Origin: SXOA01 sp046153945
Lineage (GTDB): Bacteria > Planctomycetota > Planctomycetia > Pirellulales > Pirellulaceae
Length of the DNA: 64,000 nt
Direction of reading: 5' to 3'
Assembly: GCA_046153945.1 (NCBI GenBank)
Contig: JBJXFF010000172.1
Location: 12,891-76,890 of the forward strand
In this document: piece by piece, positions 1-7,591 of the stretch
Layout: each line of letters begins with the position of its first letter
Position numbering within the stretch: the stretch's first letter is position 1
The notes under the pieces: generated by a model
Seen by the model: the letters and a program-made list of their open reading frames with translations, nothing else
Told to the model about the DNA's origin: nothing
The model's database searches: none
Position numbers and translations under genes: made by a program

Positions 1-278
1 CCGACGAACTGCGACCGCTGCTCTCGCCAATTGGCCAACTTCCGGGCCTGAAGATCCGCGGCCTGATGACAATGGCGGCGTTGGAAGGAGGAAGCGCCCG
101 AGCGAGGCGGGACTTCGCGGCTCTGCGAGAGCTGCGCGATTCGCTTCGTGCCGAATGTCCACCGCAAATCGACCTGACCGAACTCTCGATGGGCATGAGC
201 GGCGACTTCGTCGAGGCGATTGAGGAAGGCGCCACCATCATCCGCGTCGGCTCCGCCTTATTTGAAGGACTGGAGTGA
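1..278 (+). CDS. YggS-family PLP-binding protein, C-terminal part
   Basis: This is the 3' end of a YggS/PROSC-type pyridoxal-5'-phosphate homeostasis protein; the 5' part lies outside the window. The open frame runs from base 3 to a TGA at 276-278. It shows the family's late motifs: GLMTMA near the start, then LSMGMSGDF and AIEEGAT-IIRVGSALF at the end, which belong to the phosphate-binding side of the alanine-racemase-like TIM barrel. YggS proteins bind PLP without a known catalytic activity and buffer it in the cytoplasm. The next gene starts 7 bases downstream on the same strand and encodes a DUF167 (YggU) protein; yggS and yggU families are commonly clustered in bacteria, which supports both calls. 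Confidence 0.9.
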   Translation, partial: DELRPLLSPIGQLPGLKIRGLMTMAALEGGSARARRDFAALRELRDSLRAECPPQIDLTELSMGMSGDFVEAIEEGATIIRVGSALFEGLE

Positions 279-285
279 AACCGGC

Positions 286-585
286 ATGATCGAATTATCT
301 GACCATGCCGAAGGAGTTATCCTTCCCGTCCGTGCGCTCGCCGGCGCCAGCAAGAACGGCATCCGCGGCGAGCAGAACGGAATGCTCAAGGTCGGCGTGA
401 CCCAAATCGCCGAAAAGGGAAAGGCCAACAAGGCTCTCGCGGAGACAATCGCCAAGGGTCTGGGGCTCAAAAAATCCCAAGTCGAACTGCTTTCCGGCGA
501 AACTCAGCCCCAAAAGAAATTCCTAATCCGCGACCTCAGCCGCGATGAGCTTCAGCAGCGGATTGCTGAAGCAATGTTGAAATAG
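286..585 (+). CDS. DUF167 (YggU-type) family protein
   Basis: A 99-residue protein of the DUF167 family, a small alpha/beta fold of unknown biochemical role. The ATG at 286 is chosen because the family begins within a few residues of this point; the frame is open further upstream, into yggS, but that part has no family similarity. Recognisable stretches are a basic core KVGVTQIAEKGKANKAL (around residues 36-52) and VELLSGETQPQKKF towards the end. The usual length of the family is about 75 to 110 residues, so this copy is complete. It probably shares a transcript with the yggS homologue directly upstream. Confidence 0.85.
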   Translation: MIELSDHAEGVILPVRALAGASKNGIRGEQNGMLKVGVTQIAEKGKANKALAETIAKGLGLKKSQVELLSGETQPQKKFLIRDLSRDELQQRIAEAMLK

Positions 586-819
586 ACTCTCCTGCCCGCC
601 ACCAACACCATCCGCCAAACGCGGGCCAAATTGATCGACCTCTGCGCCGATTACGGAGCCCGGATCGAGATCATCTACCTCGAACCCCCGCTCCCCCAAC
701 TCCTGGACCAAAACCGCAACCGCCCCACCCCCGTCCCCGAGTCCATCATCCACCGGCTGCTGGATAAGCTGGATCCGCCGACGCGGGTGGAAGGACATGC
801 GGTCAGGTTGGTGGGGTGA
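586..819 (+). pseudogene. C-terminal fragment of an AAA/polynucleotide-kinase-like protein
   Basis: Directly after the DUF167 stop, in the same frame, 77 codons read as the tail of an ATP-binding kinase-like protein: LPATNTIRQTRAKLIDLCADYGARIEIIYLE, then LLDQNRNRP and VPESIIHRLLDKLDPP. This order (an ATN-IR motif, a helix, a strand ending in YLE, then an NRxR and VPE-I helix) is what I recall from P-loop kinases of the polynucleotide-kinase/Zeta-toxin type that carry out phosphoryl transfer. There is no Walker A part and no plausible start codon except TTG at 631. I infer a degraded remnant whose front was lost by deletion. It could be a very short real protein, but that is less likely. Confidence 0.45.
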
Positions 820-822
820 TGC

Positions 823-877
823 GCTGGAGTCCCGCCTTTAGGCGGCTCATTGTTCCGCCGAAAAGCGGGACTCCAGC
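823..877. repeat. Hairpin repeat, GGAGTCCCG family
   Basis: Two 13-base arms, GCTGGAGTCCCGC at 823-835 and its exact reverse complement at 865-877, with further pairing between the inner GGCGG and CCGCC. A related, less perfect copy lies at 31591-31655. It lies between the kinase remnant and the helicase gene and could end transcription, but no T-tract follows. Confidence 0.75.
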
Positions 878-968
878 AACCATAGACGGACGGTCGAGTC
901 TCGTGGATTTGCGTATATAATTCACTCTTCGCTTCCGCGACCACCCGCGGAGAACTATGTCAAAGTAG

Positions 969-3956
969 ATGGTGAGCTTTCTTGGCATGCCTACACCCGG
1001 TCCTACCTATCTCGAAGGGACTTTCGAGTACATCGAAGCGAAGATTCGCCGGGAGGCGGATGGAAACTCCTTTGGCGGCGACTTTGAATGGCTGTGCCGC
1101 TGGTTCTTGGAAAACGCTCCCCGGTATCGAGGTCAGTTCGACAAAATCTGGCACTGGAAAGATTGGCCAGAACGGTGGGGGCCTGATTCGGGCATCGACC
1201 TCGTAGCTCGGACGCGGACGGGCGAGCTGTGGGCCATTCAGGCCAAGGCGGATCATCCCGACCGGGCGATTCCCAAGCGAGAAATCGACTCGTTCCTGTC
1301 CGAATCGAACCGTCCGCAGTTCGCCTATCGACTGCTCATGGCCACGACGGACGACATTGGGGCCACGGCTCGCCGGACGCTGCATGGTCAAGAGAAGCCG
1401 GTGGGGCTGGTCCTGCGCGGCCATTTTCTGACGGAAGCAGTCCAGTGGCCCAAACAGATTCGGGGAACGGGCGCGCGGTTGTTGCTCTCTGAGCCGCGCC
1501 CTCACCAACGGACGGCGATTGATGCCGTGGTCACGGGTTTTCGCGACCATGACCGAGGCCGCCTCATCATGGCTTGCGGAACGGGCAAAACGCTGACAGC
1601 ACTTTGGATTGCCGAGCACTTGAAGAGTTCGCTTTCGCTAGTCCTTGTCCCGTCGCTCTCCCTGGTCCAGCAAAACCTAGCCGAGTGGGGTCGTCACTCC
1701 GCCAGGGATTTCGACACGCTCGTTGTCTGCTCCGACGAGTCGGTCGCAGAGCGCCATGAAGACACCACCGTTCAATCGGCTGCCGACCTTGGGGTGAAGG
1801 TCACGACCGATGCTGCGGAGATTCGGCACTTTCTCGGGCAACGAAGAAAGCGCCCAGCCGTCGTGTTCGCCACCTACCAGTCGTCCGACCGCATCGCGAA
1901 CGCGCAGACCGGAAAGGCCAAGCCGTTTGATTTGGCGATTTGCGACGAAGCACACCGTTTGGCCGGGCATGCCGAGGGACTGTTCGCCACCGTCTTGGAT
2001 GGCAAGAAGATCAAGGCTCGCAAGCGGCTGTTCATGACGGCCACGCCGCGGTACTTCAAGGAGCACGTCAAGAAGCGAGCGGCTGAACTGGAATTTGAGC
2101 TCGTCTCGATGGACGACGAGCACGCCTTCGGTCCAGAGTTCCATGTCCTCACCTTCCACGAAGCCATCAGCGCCAACCCGCCGCTCTTGACCGATTATCA
2201 GGTCGTCGTGATCGGAGTCACCGATCGGGAAGCCAAGGCGTGGGTTGACGAGGCCCGTTTGGTCCGGACAGCCAACGGACTGAGGACCGACGCCCGGACA
2301 CTGGCAGCGCAGATTGGCCTGGCCAAGGCGATGAAGAAATACGACCTGCGGAAGCTCATCACGTTCCATTCGTCGGTGGCGAAGGCCGCACGGTTCGTTG
2401 ATGCCACACAACAGGACTCCTTGCCGGGAGTGATTCCTCATCTAACGCGGTCGGCCCGCCCTTCGGGCAAACTTTGGACGAAACACATCTCGGGACACAC
2501 ACCCGCGGGACAACGTGCCACCTTGCTGAAAGGGCTGGGCAGCCTCTCGGGCGACACGCGGGGCATCCTTTCCAACTGCGCCTGCCTGGGTGAAGGGGTC
2601 GATGTTCCGGTCCTCGATGGCGTGGCGTTCATTGACCCCAAGCGGTCGATGGTGGACATCATTCAGGCTGTCGGACGTGTAATACGCAAAGCCGAAGGCA
2701 AACAGATCGGCACCATCGTGATCCCTGTCTTCATCGACGAAACCGAAGACGCCGACAATGTCCTCTCGCAGTCAGCCTTCGAGCCAGTCTGGCAGGTCCT
2801 CAAAGCATTGCGCGCCCATGACCGGCGCCTGGCGGACGAGCTGGATCAACTGCGTCTGTCGTTGGGACCACGGTCAAAGTCTGGCGGCCGAATCAATCTG
2901 CCCGAGAACATCCATTTGGATGTTCCCCGGCTCCTTCTGCATGACTTCGAGCAGGCGTTCTTCGTCCGAACGGTTGAGCAGACAACCGATAGGCCAAAGT
3001 TGACCGTCGAGCAGATTCTTGCGTGGGCGGATGCCCATTTCCAACGCGAAGGAGAATGGCCAACTACCAATTCTGGGCTCGTACACGGTGTGCCTCATGA
3101 AACCTGGCCCAATATCAACACGCTCTTAGTCAAGGGTCTTCGTGGACTTCCCGGTGGATCTTCAATAGCCCAGCTACTAAAGATTCATCGTGGTAAACGT
3201 AATCGGCTGGATTTGCCGCGCCTGACTATTGAGAACATTCTCAAGTGGGCAGATGACCATCAGCAAATCACAGGTGAGTGGCCGAAGAAAGACTCGGGCT
3301 CAATTCTTGACGCTCCAGAAGAAACCTGGAGTGCAGTTAATTCCGCTCTGATTGCCGGAATACGGGGCCTCTCCGGTGGTTCATCGTTGCCGAAACTGCT
3401 AGATCAGAACCGGAAAGTACGCAACGTAGGGGAACTTCCACAGCTAACAGTGGATCAGGTTTTAGCGTGGGCCGATGAGCATCACCAATCTACCGGCGAA
3501 TGGCCAAACCAAAAATCCGGCCCTTTGAATGGAGTGCAAGGTGAAACATGGGCCAAGCTAAATAATGCTCTACATGAAGGACTCCGTGGACTCCCTAGCG
3601 GAACTTCGATCGTCCAAATACTTAAGATTCATCGAAGTAGACGTAACCAGAAGGATTTGCCGTGTTTGACCGCCGAGATCATTCTCGTATGGGCTGATGA
3701 ACATCACCAACGCACCGGCGATTGGCCCAAGAAAAGTGCGGGCCCAATACACGACGCTCCTGAAGAAACTTGGAGTGCAATCAATGCAGCTCTAATCTCG
3801 GGCCTTCGCGGACTTCGTCGGGGATCATCTTTGGCGAGATTGCTTGCCAAACACCGTGGTGTCCGAAATCAAAGGGACTTACCGCCGCTGACAATAACTC
3901 AAATACTCGCATTGGCCGACGCTCACTATGGGCTTTTCGGAGAATGGCCGAACTAA
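969..3956 (+). CDS. Mrr-like nuclease/DEAH helicase with helicase-associated repeats
   Basis: A 995-residue superfamily 2 helicase, probably a restriction-type defence protein. Residues 35-150 look like a PD-(D/E)XK nuclease: D77 in GIDLVA and Q91-A-K93 in IQAK. The helicase core follows, with Walker A ACGTGKT at 202-208, DEAH at 326-329, TATP at 357-360 and motif VI QAVGRVIRK near 565. From about residue 678 the protein consists of 74-residue helicase-associated (HA) repeats, likely DNA-binding. The frame stops at TAA 3954-3956 inside repeat five, yet repeats continue in the same frame to 4532. A better spaced start, ATG 957 behind GGAG, is closed by TAG at 966, so ATG 969 is the first usable start. 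The stop may mark a truncated but working protein, a decaying gene or a sequencing error. Confidence 0.85.
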   Translation: MVSFLGMPTPGPTYLEGTFEYIEAKIRREADGNSFGGDFEWLCRWFLENAPRYRGQFDKIWHWKDWPERWGPDSGIDLVARTRTGELWAIQAKADHPDRAIPKREIDSFLSESNRPQFAYRLLMATTDDIGATARRTLHGQEKPVGLVLRGHFLTEAVQWPKQIRGTGARLLLSEPRPHQRTAIDAVVTGFRDHDRGRLIMACGTGKTLTALWIAEHLKSSLSLVLVPSLSLVQQNLAEWGRHSARDFDTLVVCSDESVAERHEDTTVQSAADLGVKVTTDAAEIRHFLGQRRKRPAVVFATYQSSDRIANAQTGKAKPFDLAICDEAHRLAGHAEGLFATVLDGKKIKARKRLFMTATPRYFKEHVKKRAAELEFELVSMDDEHAFGPEFHVLTFHEAISANPPLLTDYQVVVIGVTDREAKAWVDEARLVRTANGLRTDARTLAAQIGLAKAMKKYDLRKLITFHSSVAKAARFVDATQQDSLPGVIPHLTRSARPSGKLWTKHISGHTPAGQRATLLKGLGSLSGDTRGILSNCACLGEGVDVPVLDGVAFIDPKRSMVDIIQAVGRVIRKAEGKQIGTIVIPVFIDETEDADNVLSQSAFEPVWQVLKALRAHDRRLADELDQLRLSLGPRSKSGGRINLPENIHLDVPRLLLHDFEQAFFVRTVEQTTDRPKLTVEQILAWADAHFQREGEWPTTNSGLVHGVPHETWPNINTLLVKGLRGLPGGSSIAQLLKIHRGKRNRLDLPRLTIENILKWADDHQQITGEWPKKDSGSILDAPEETWSAVNSALIAGIRGLSGGSSLPKLLDQNRKVRNVGELPQLTVDQVLAWADEHHQSTGEWPNQKSGPLNGVQGETWAKLNNALHEGLRGLPSGTSIVQILKIHRSRRNQKDLPCLTAEIILVWADEHHQRTGDWPKKSAGPIHDAPEETWSAINAALISGLRGLRRGSSLARLLAKHRGVRNQRDLPPLTITQILALADAHYGLFGEWPN

Positions 3957-4532
3957 GACTCGGGGCCAGTTGGCGGTGAAAGGGACATAACTTGGAAGGC
4001 CGTTAATCTCGCGTTGTTCAATGGTGGGCGAGGTCTCCCGGGTGGTTCATCACTGGCTAAATTACTGTCTGAACAACGTGGTGTGCGAAACCGCATGGAT
4101 TTGTCAACCTTGACCGTTGATCAAATCTTGGCCTGGGCTGACGAATACAATAGGCGCGTTGGAGCGTGGCCAAGAGTCAAGTCCGGACCGATTTCTGGCA
4201 CTAATGAAGAAACTTGGGGCGGGATCGAGCAGGCTTTGAAAACTGGCCGCCGCGGCCTGTCCGGTGGTTCAAGCTTGGCAAAGTTGCTTGCGGATAATCG
4301 CGGTGTTCGCAATCCTAAAGACCTACCGGACGTGACTATCGAGCAAATTCTGGCCTGGGCTGAGAGACACTATGAACGCACGGGTGAATGGCCCACTCAA
4401 TACTCGGGAGCTATCGATCAGGTTCCCGGTGAAAGTTGGCCAGGGCTCAATTCGGCTTTGAACAGAGGCCGCCGCGGGCTTCCATGCGGCTCGTCGTTGG
4501 CCAAACTACGACATCTATATAACAGTGAGTGA
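3000..4532 (+). repeat. Seven 222-bp in-frame helicase-associated repeats
   Basis: Units begin at 3000, 3222, 3444, 3666, 3888, 4110 and 4332, always at the codon for the L or V in L-T-x-x-x-I-L-x-W-A-D. Each unit carries a G-E-W-P turn, an ETW or ESW motif and the end GLRGLPGGSS. The period is exactly 74 codons throughout; the seventh unit is incomplete. Confidence 0.9.
3957..4532 (+). pseudogene. Detached C-terminal HA repeats of the helicase
   Basis: These 191 codons continue the helicase frame without a frameshift after its TAA. They complete repeat five (DSGPVGGERDITWKAVNLAL) and encode repeats six and seven, starting at 4110 and 4332, before a TGA at 4530-4532. The spacing to the upstream repeats is still exactly 222 bases, so only a single-base change (for example AAA or CAA to TAA) separates the two parts. 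The internal ATG or TTG codons near 4014 have no good ribosome-binding site, so separate expression is unlikely. The last repeat is cut short at KLRHLYNSE compared with the 74-residue unit. Confidence 0.75.
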
Positions 4533-4611
4533 TTTCCAGCAAAAAAGAACGGGTTCCCTTTCTTCAAGCGTAGCGGAAAGCCAGCCGCTGTTTATTCAAG
4601 GATTGTTTGCA

Positions 4612-5061
4612 ATGTCCAACTTTGAAGATCTCATCAAGATCGTCGTCAGCGGAATTTCAGGGGCGGCAATCGCACTTATTGCGGCTGTAATCAACCACCG
4701 GCTTGGGACATCGCGCGAACGCGAGCATTTGCTCTATGGAAAGCTGGTGGACAAGTTCATCGAACTTGAAGAATTGACAGGGTTCATCACCGAAAGGCTC
4801 GTCAGTTTCAAAGGATTTGGCGACTACAAAGAAGAAGTCCTCAATACGATGCGAACCGTTGATGCCAAGACCGGATTATTCCTACGTTACAAAGACGTCA
4901 ACCAAGCGATCAGGGATTTCATGAATTCGGCAGGGTGGATGGTTAGTAAAGGTGGGCAGTTTGCGACTCGAGAGGAGCGAGATCAAATAGTGCAAGAACT
5001 CTTGACGCATCATGGCAATCTCCTAAAGGCTTGCGACAAGGAGTTGGGTCGAAAGCGATAG
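4612..5061 (+). CDS. Small membrane-anchored protein next to the helicase
   Basis: A 149-residue protein with one N-terminal membrane segment (about residues 9-27, IVVSGISGAAIALIAAVI) followed by a mostly helical, charged soluble part of about 115 residues that may form a coiled coil. I do not recognise a family. The ATG at 4612 is preferred, with AAGGA about 10 bases upstream; a GTG at 4525 would extend the protein by 29 polar residues and overlap the helicase repeats by 8 bases. Its place right behind a putative restriction helicase suggests an accessory role in the same system, but this is context only. Confidence 0.6.
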   Translation: MSNFEDLIKIVVSGISGAAIALIAAVINHRLGTSREREHLLYGKLVDKFIELEELTGFITERLVSFKGFGDYKEEVLNTMRTVDAKTGLFLRYKDVNQAIRDFMNSAGWMVSKGGQFATREERDQIVQELLTHHGNLLKACDKELGRKR

Positions 5062-5370
5062 GGATGCAGAGGCAAATCGGGGGGCCCCCCGGTATCCAGA
5101 AACGGTTTGGACAAGTCGAGGAAGGCAAGGCTGGCGATATCGATGTGGACCCAGGGTTTGCCGTCCACGAATTCTTCCAGGAATTCTCCCAGCGCCAGGA
5201 TAGTTTGAACCAGGCTTCTTGTCTGGTCGAGCATCCTTCGGCGGTGGCGGCGACGTCCTGGGACTTTCGCCTTTGGCTTTGTCCCCATCTTCGGGCGAAT
5301 CATAGATCGCCTCGCCGACGCACTCTTCCAGAATGATGTACGGCTCCGGCACGCCTCGATGTCCCCCCAT
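5023..5370 (-). CDS. Third ORF of the toxin-antitoxin operon, probably truncated
   Basis: An ATG at 5370 lies three bases after the toxin stop and has a GAGGTG ribosome-binding site five bases upstream that overlaps the toxin's last codons, so it looks translationally coupled. The first 50 or so residues (MGGHRGVPEPYIILEE, then VGEAIYDSPEDGDKAK and a proline/lysine-rich stretch) have a natural composition. From about 5195 the frame runs out of phase through the pepA remnant, so the original 3' end seems to have been replaced. I do not recognise the family. The gene may be dead or may still make a short protein. Confidence 0.4.
   Translation of the reverse strand: MGGHRGVPEPYIILEECVGEAIYDSPEDGDKAKGESPRTSPPPPKDARPDKKPGSNYPGAGRIPGRIRGRQTLGPHRYRQPCLPRLVQTVSGYRGAPRFASASLSLSTQLLVASL
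5091..5182 (-). pseudogene. Diverged duplicate of the pepA 3' end
   Basis: On the minus strand this stretch encodes FLEEFVDGKPWVHIDIASLA and then FLDLSKPFLDTGG, nearly the same as FLEEFVDGKPWVHMDIAGPA and FLDSSKPFLDAGG at the end of intact pepA. The DNA matches 5943-6034 at a constant offset of 852 bases. There is no upstream aminopeptidase sequence and no normal end, so it is a fragment. It lies in direct orientation with pepA and flanks the toxin-antitoxin operon on the far side, as expected when DNA is inserted at the 3' end of a gene and brings or copies that end. Confidence 0.85.
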
Positions 5371-5373
5371 GTT

Positions 5374-5643
5374 TCACCTCAATCCCAGCAGCTTGTCATA
5401 GTCCGCGTGGGAGCCGATCCAGAACCAGACCAGAGCGTCGCCATCGAGTGCGGCGACCGCGCGGTAGCTGATGCCGACACGCGCCGAGAACGTGAGCGTG
5501 TCGTCTTGGACCTTCTTGAAATGCAGTCCCGGATGGCGCGGGTCCGCCTGAAACAGCCGGTAAGCCTCCCGTGCCTGCTGCTGGACGTGAGCCGGCAAGC
5601 GGGCGAACAGCTCGCGAAACTGCCGAGTCGTGCGGGACTTCAT
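5374..5643 (-). CDS. Type II toxin, RelE/ParE family
   Basis: An 89-residue basic protein with the RelE/ParE fold pattern: an N-terminal helix pair (TRQFRELFARLP and VQQQAREAYRLF), then FKKVQDDTLTFSARVGISYRAVAAL and a final VWFWIGSHADYDKLL. Such toxins act in the cytoplasm, RelE types by cutting mRNA on the ribosome and ParE types on gyrase; the sequence does not decide which. The start overlaps the end of the antitoxin gene by four bases (ATGA), so the two are translationally coupled. The operon lies between pepA and a copy of its 3' end, as in a small mobile module. Confidence 0.85.
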   Translation of the reverse strand: MKSRTTRQFRELFARLPAHVQQQAREAYRLFQADPRHPGLHFKKVQDDTLTFSARVGISYRAVAALDGDALVWFWIGSHADYDKLLGLR

Positions 5644-5858
5644 AGCCGCTCCGGGTCCAGCTCTTCGGTTTTTCCGGCACGGTGTTCTTCGAGGGCTTCC
5701 CGTGCTAGGCGACTTAACTTGTCTCCCGATCCGGCAATGGCTTGATCGAAGGCGTTCTCGGCGGCGAGCTCCGCCAAAAGGCGAGAGGCCAGCAAATCCT
5801 GCTCCTGAGTGGAACGCTTGGCGGCTTCGCTAAATGCCTGTTGTAACAGCGTCGTCAT
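5640..5858 (-). CDS. Antitoxin partner of the RelE/ParE toxin
   Basis: A 72-residue acidic, helical protein: MTTLLQQAFSEAAKRSTQEQ, then LLASRLLAELAAENAFDQAI and a C-terminal part ending TEELDPERL. It matches the pattern of short antitoxins whose N-terminal half dimerises or binds DNA and whose C-terminal tail wraps the toxin. It precedes the toxin with a four-base overlap, the classic order that keeps antitoxin in excess. The start has the ribosome-binding site AGGAGAATTCCC just upstream. It begins 24 bases after the pepA stop. Autoregulation by the complex is usual for the class but no operator was identified. Confidence 0.8.
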   Translation of the reverse strand: MTTLLQQAFSEAAKRSTQEQDLLASRLLAELAAENAFDQAIAGSGDKLSRLAREALEEHRAGKTEELDPERL

Positions 5859-5882
5859 GGGAATTCTCCTAACCTATTCTAC

Positions 5883-7346
5883 TCAAACTCCGCCCTGTCG
5901 CGCCACCTCCACCAACGTCCTCACATACGCCCCGCTCCCCCCGGCATCCAGAAACGGTTTGGAGCTGTCGAGGAAGGCGGGGCCGGCGATGTCCATGTGG
6001 ACCCAGGGTTTGCCGTCGACGAATTCTTCCAGGAACTTGCCGGCGGTGATGGCGCCGCCCCAGCGGCCGTTGCCGATGTTTTTGATGTCGGCGACTTCGC
6101 TTTTGATTTGTTCGCCGTATTCCGCGAACATGGGGAGCTGCCAGACCTGTTCGCCGGCGGCGTTGGCTGCCTGGCTGACGGCGTCGCACCAGGGCTGGTT
6201 GTTGGTCATCAGGCCGGCCACGTCGTTGCCGAGGGCGACGACGCAGGCCCCGGTGAGCGTGGCGAGGTCGATGAGCCGGGCGGGGTTGTGCTGGAGGGCG
6301 ACGTCGAGGACGTCGGCGAGGACGAGGCGGCCTTCGGCGTCGGTGTTGAGGACCTCGATGGTTTTGCCGCTGCGGGCCCGGAGGACGTCGCCCAGTTTGT
6401 ACGACGAGCCGGAGAGCATGTTTTCGACGAGGCCGCAGAGGCCGATGACGTTGACGGGGAGGCGGAGCTGGGCGATGGCTTGCATCGCACCCAGGACGGT
6501 GGCGGCACCGGCCATGTCGCACTTCATGGTCACCATTCCGTCGTTCGGCTTGATGGAAAGGCCGCCGGAATCGAACGTCACCCCTTTGCCGATGAGGGCC
6601 AGCGGGGCGTCCCCCTCCTGGCCGCCGCTGTGCTTCAGGATCACCAGCCGCGGGTCGCGGTCGCTGCCGCGGGAGACGGCGAGGAGGGAACCGCAGCGTT
6701 CGGCCTCCAGGCGGGCGAGATCCCAGACTTCGATGGCGAGGCCGTTTTCTTCCGCCACGCGGACGGCCTCGTTTGCGAAAGATTCGGGGTACATCTCGCT
6801 GGGGGGCTCGTTGACGAGGCGGCGGGTGAGGTTCTGAGCCTCGCCGAGGATGATGCCGCTACCCAAGGCGGCTGGCTCCACGCGGCTCCAGAGGATTTCG
6901 CCGGGGGGAAAGTGCTTCTTCTTCGCCTTGTAGAGGTCTTGCCCCACGCAGCCGACGATGCTGCCGGCGACACCACTTTCCGCAAGGTCTTTGGACCAGT
7001 CGTCGGCCAGGTAGTAACCGACTTTGGCTCGCTCTTTTGCGGCCAAGGATTTTGACGCTGTGGCGGCGGCGCGGAAGGCGGTGCCGCGGTCGAAGGTGTT
7101 TTTCGGACCGAGGCCGACGATGAGGGCAGTGTGGGCTTTGATTCCGGCCGGGCCGAGGATGGTGGTGATCTCGTTCTTCTTGCCGGCGACTTCCTTCCGC
7201 TCGATGAGCTTGGACAGCAGGCCGCCGGTGGCCTTGTCAAGCTCGGCTGCGGAGCCGGCGGGAGAGCTGTCGGCGTAGATGCCGACGACGACTGCGTCGG
7301 CTTCGAGGATGGTGAGGGGAATGGAGGTGGAGGAGACTGCGGACAT
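5883..7346 (-). CDS. pepA: Leucyl aminopeptidase (M17)
   Basis: A 487-residue cytosolic leucyl aminopeptidase that removes N-terminal residues from peptides with two metal ions. The N-terminal macrodomain-like region precedes the catalytic domain, which has GKGVTFDSGGLSIKP (metal and catalytic lysine), MKCDMAGAA, and the family signature NTDAEGRL at 334-341. The ATG at 7346 gives MSAVSSTSIPLTILEADAVVVG, the usual length; the frame is open 92 codons further, but that part runs through a repeat. The last 30 or so codons are repeated in diverged form at 5091-5182. In E. coli PepA also binds DNA in Xer recombination and gene regulation; whether that holds here is unknown. Confidence 0.95.
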   Translation of the reverse strand: MSAVSSTSIPLTILEADAVVVGIYADSSPAGSAAELDKATGGLLSKLIERKEVAGKKNEITTILGPAGIKAHTALIVGLGPKNTFDRGTAFRAAATASKSLAAKERAKVGYYLADDWSKDLAESGVAGSIVGCVGQDLYKAKKKHFPPGEILWSRVEPAALGSGIILGEAQNLTRRLVNEPPSEMYPESFANEAVRVAEENGLAIEVWDLARLEAERCGSLLAVSRGSDRDPRLVILKHSGGQEGDAPLALIGKGVTFDSGGLSIKPNDGMVTMKCDMAGAATVLGAMQAIAQLRLPVNVIGLCGLVENMLSGSSYKLGDVLRARSGKTIEVLNTDAEGRLVLADVLDVALQHNPARLIDLATLTGACVVALGNDVAGLMTNNQPWCDAVSQAANAAGEQVWQLPMFAEYGEQIKSEVADIKNIGNGRWGGAITAGKFLEEFVDGKPWVHMDIAGPAFLDSSKPFLDAGGSGAYVRTLVEVARQGGV

Positions 7347-7451
7347 GGGTTTCTCTTGGCGGTCGGAGGACGATGTTGATGGAGCAGGTATTTTATCGGG
7401 GAATGGGGGCGGGATGCAGACGGGGGTCGGTATAATGCAACGGCTTTTTTT

Positions 7452-7566
7452 ACGCGAAGACGCTAAGGCGCGGAGGCGCGAAGAAGAAGTGAAGGAGAAT
7501 GGGGAGAGACGGACGCTACCTTCTTCTGCTCTTCTTTGTGCCTTTGCGACTCCGCGACTTTGCGTT
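7452..7566. repeat. Inverted repeat, AGACGC/AAGGCGC family
   Basis: An AGACGCTAAGGCGCGGAGGC arm near 7452-7486 faces its imperfect reverse complement at 7531-7566 (GTGCCTTTGCGACTCCGCGA). A second pair of the same family lies at 14997-15104 and a single half at 46738-46760. The element fills the divergent space between pepA and the sulfatase gene and so overlaps where their promoters should be. Confidence 0.8.
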
Positions 7567-7591
7567 AAAGAATCTGGAAGGTCGAGATCCC

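Noticed and set aside
1960..2441. Minus-strand frames opposite the helicase
   Set aside because: They run antisense to clear helicase motifs and lack any domain pattern.
4014..4532. A separate gene for a repeat protein
   Set aside because: It is the continuation of the helicase frame after the TAA; repeats extend upstream of the first possible start and no ribosome-binding site is near 4014.
3000..4532. CRISPR-like periodic array
   Set aside because: The 222-base period is coding, has no spacer/repeat contrast and encodes helicase-associated domains.
5997..7055. A 352-codon frame on the plus strand
   Set aside because: It is antisense to pepA and has no recognisable motif; pepA is certain.
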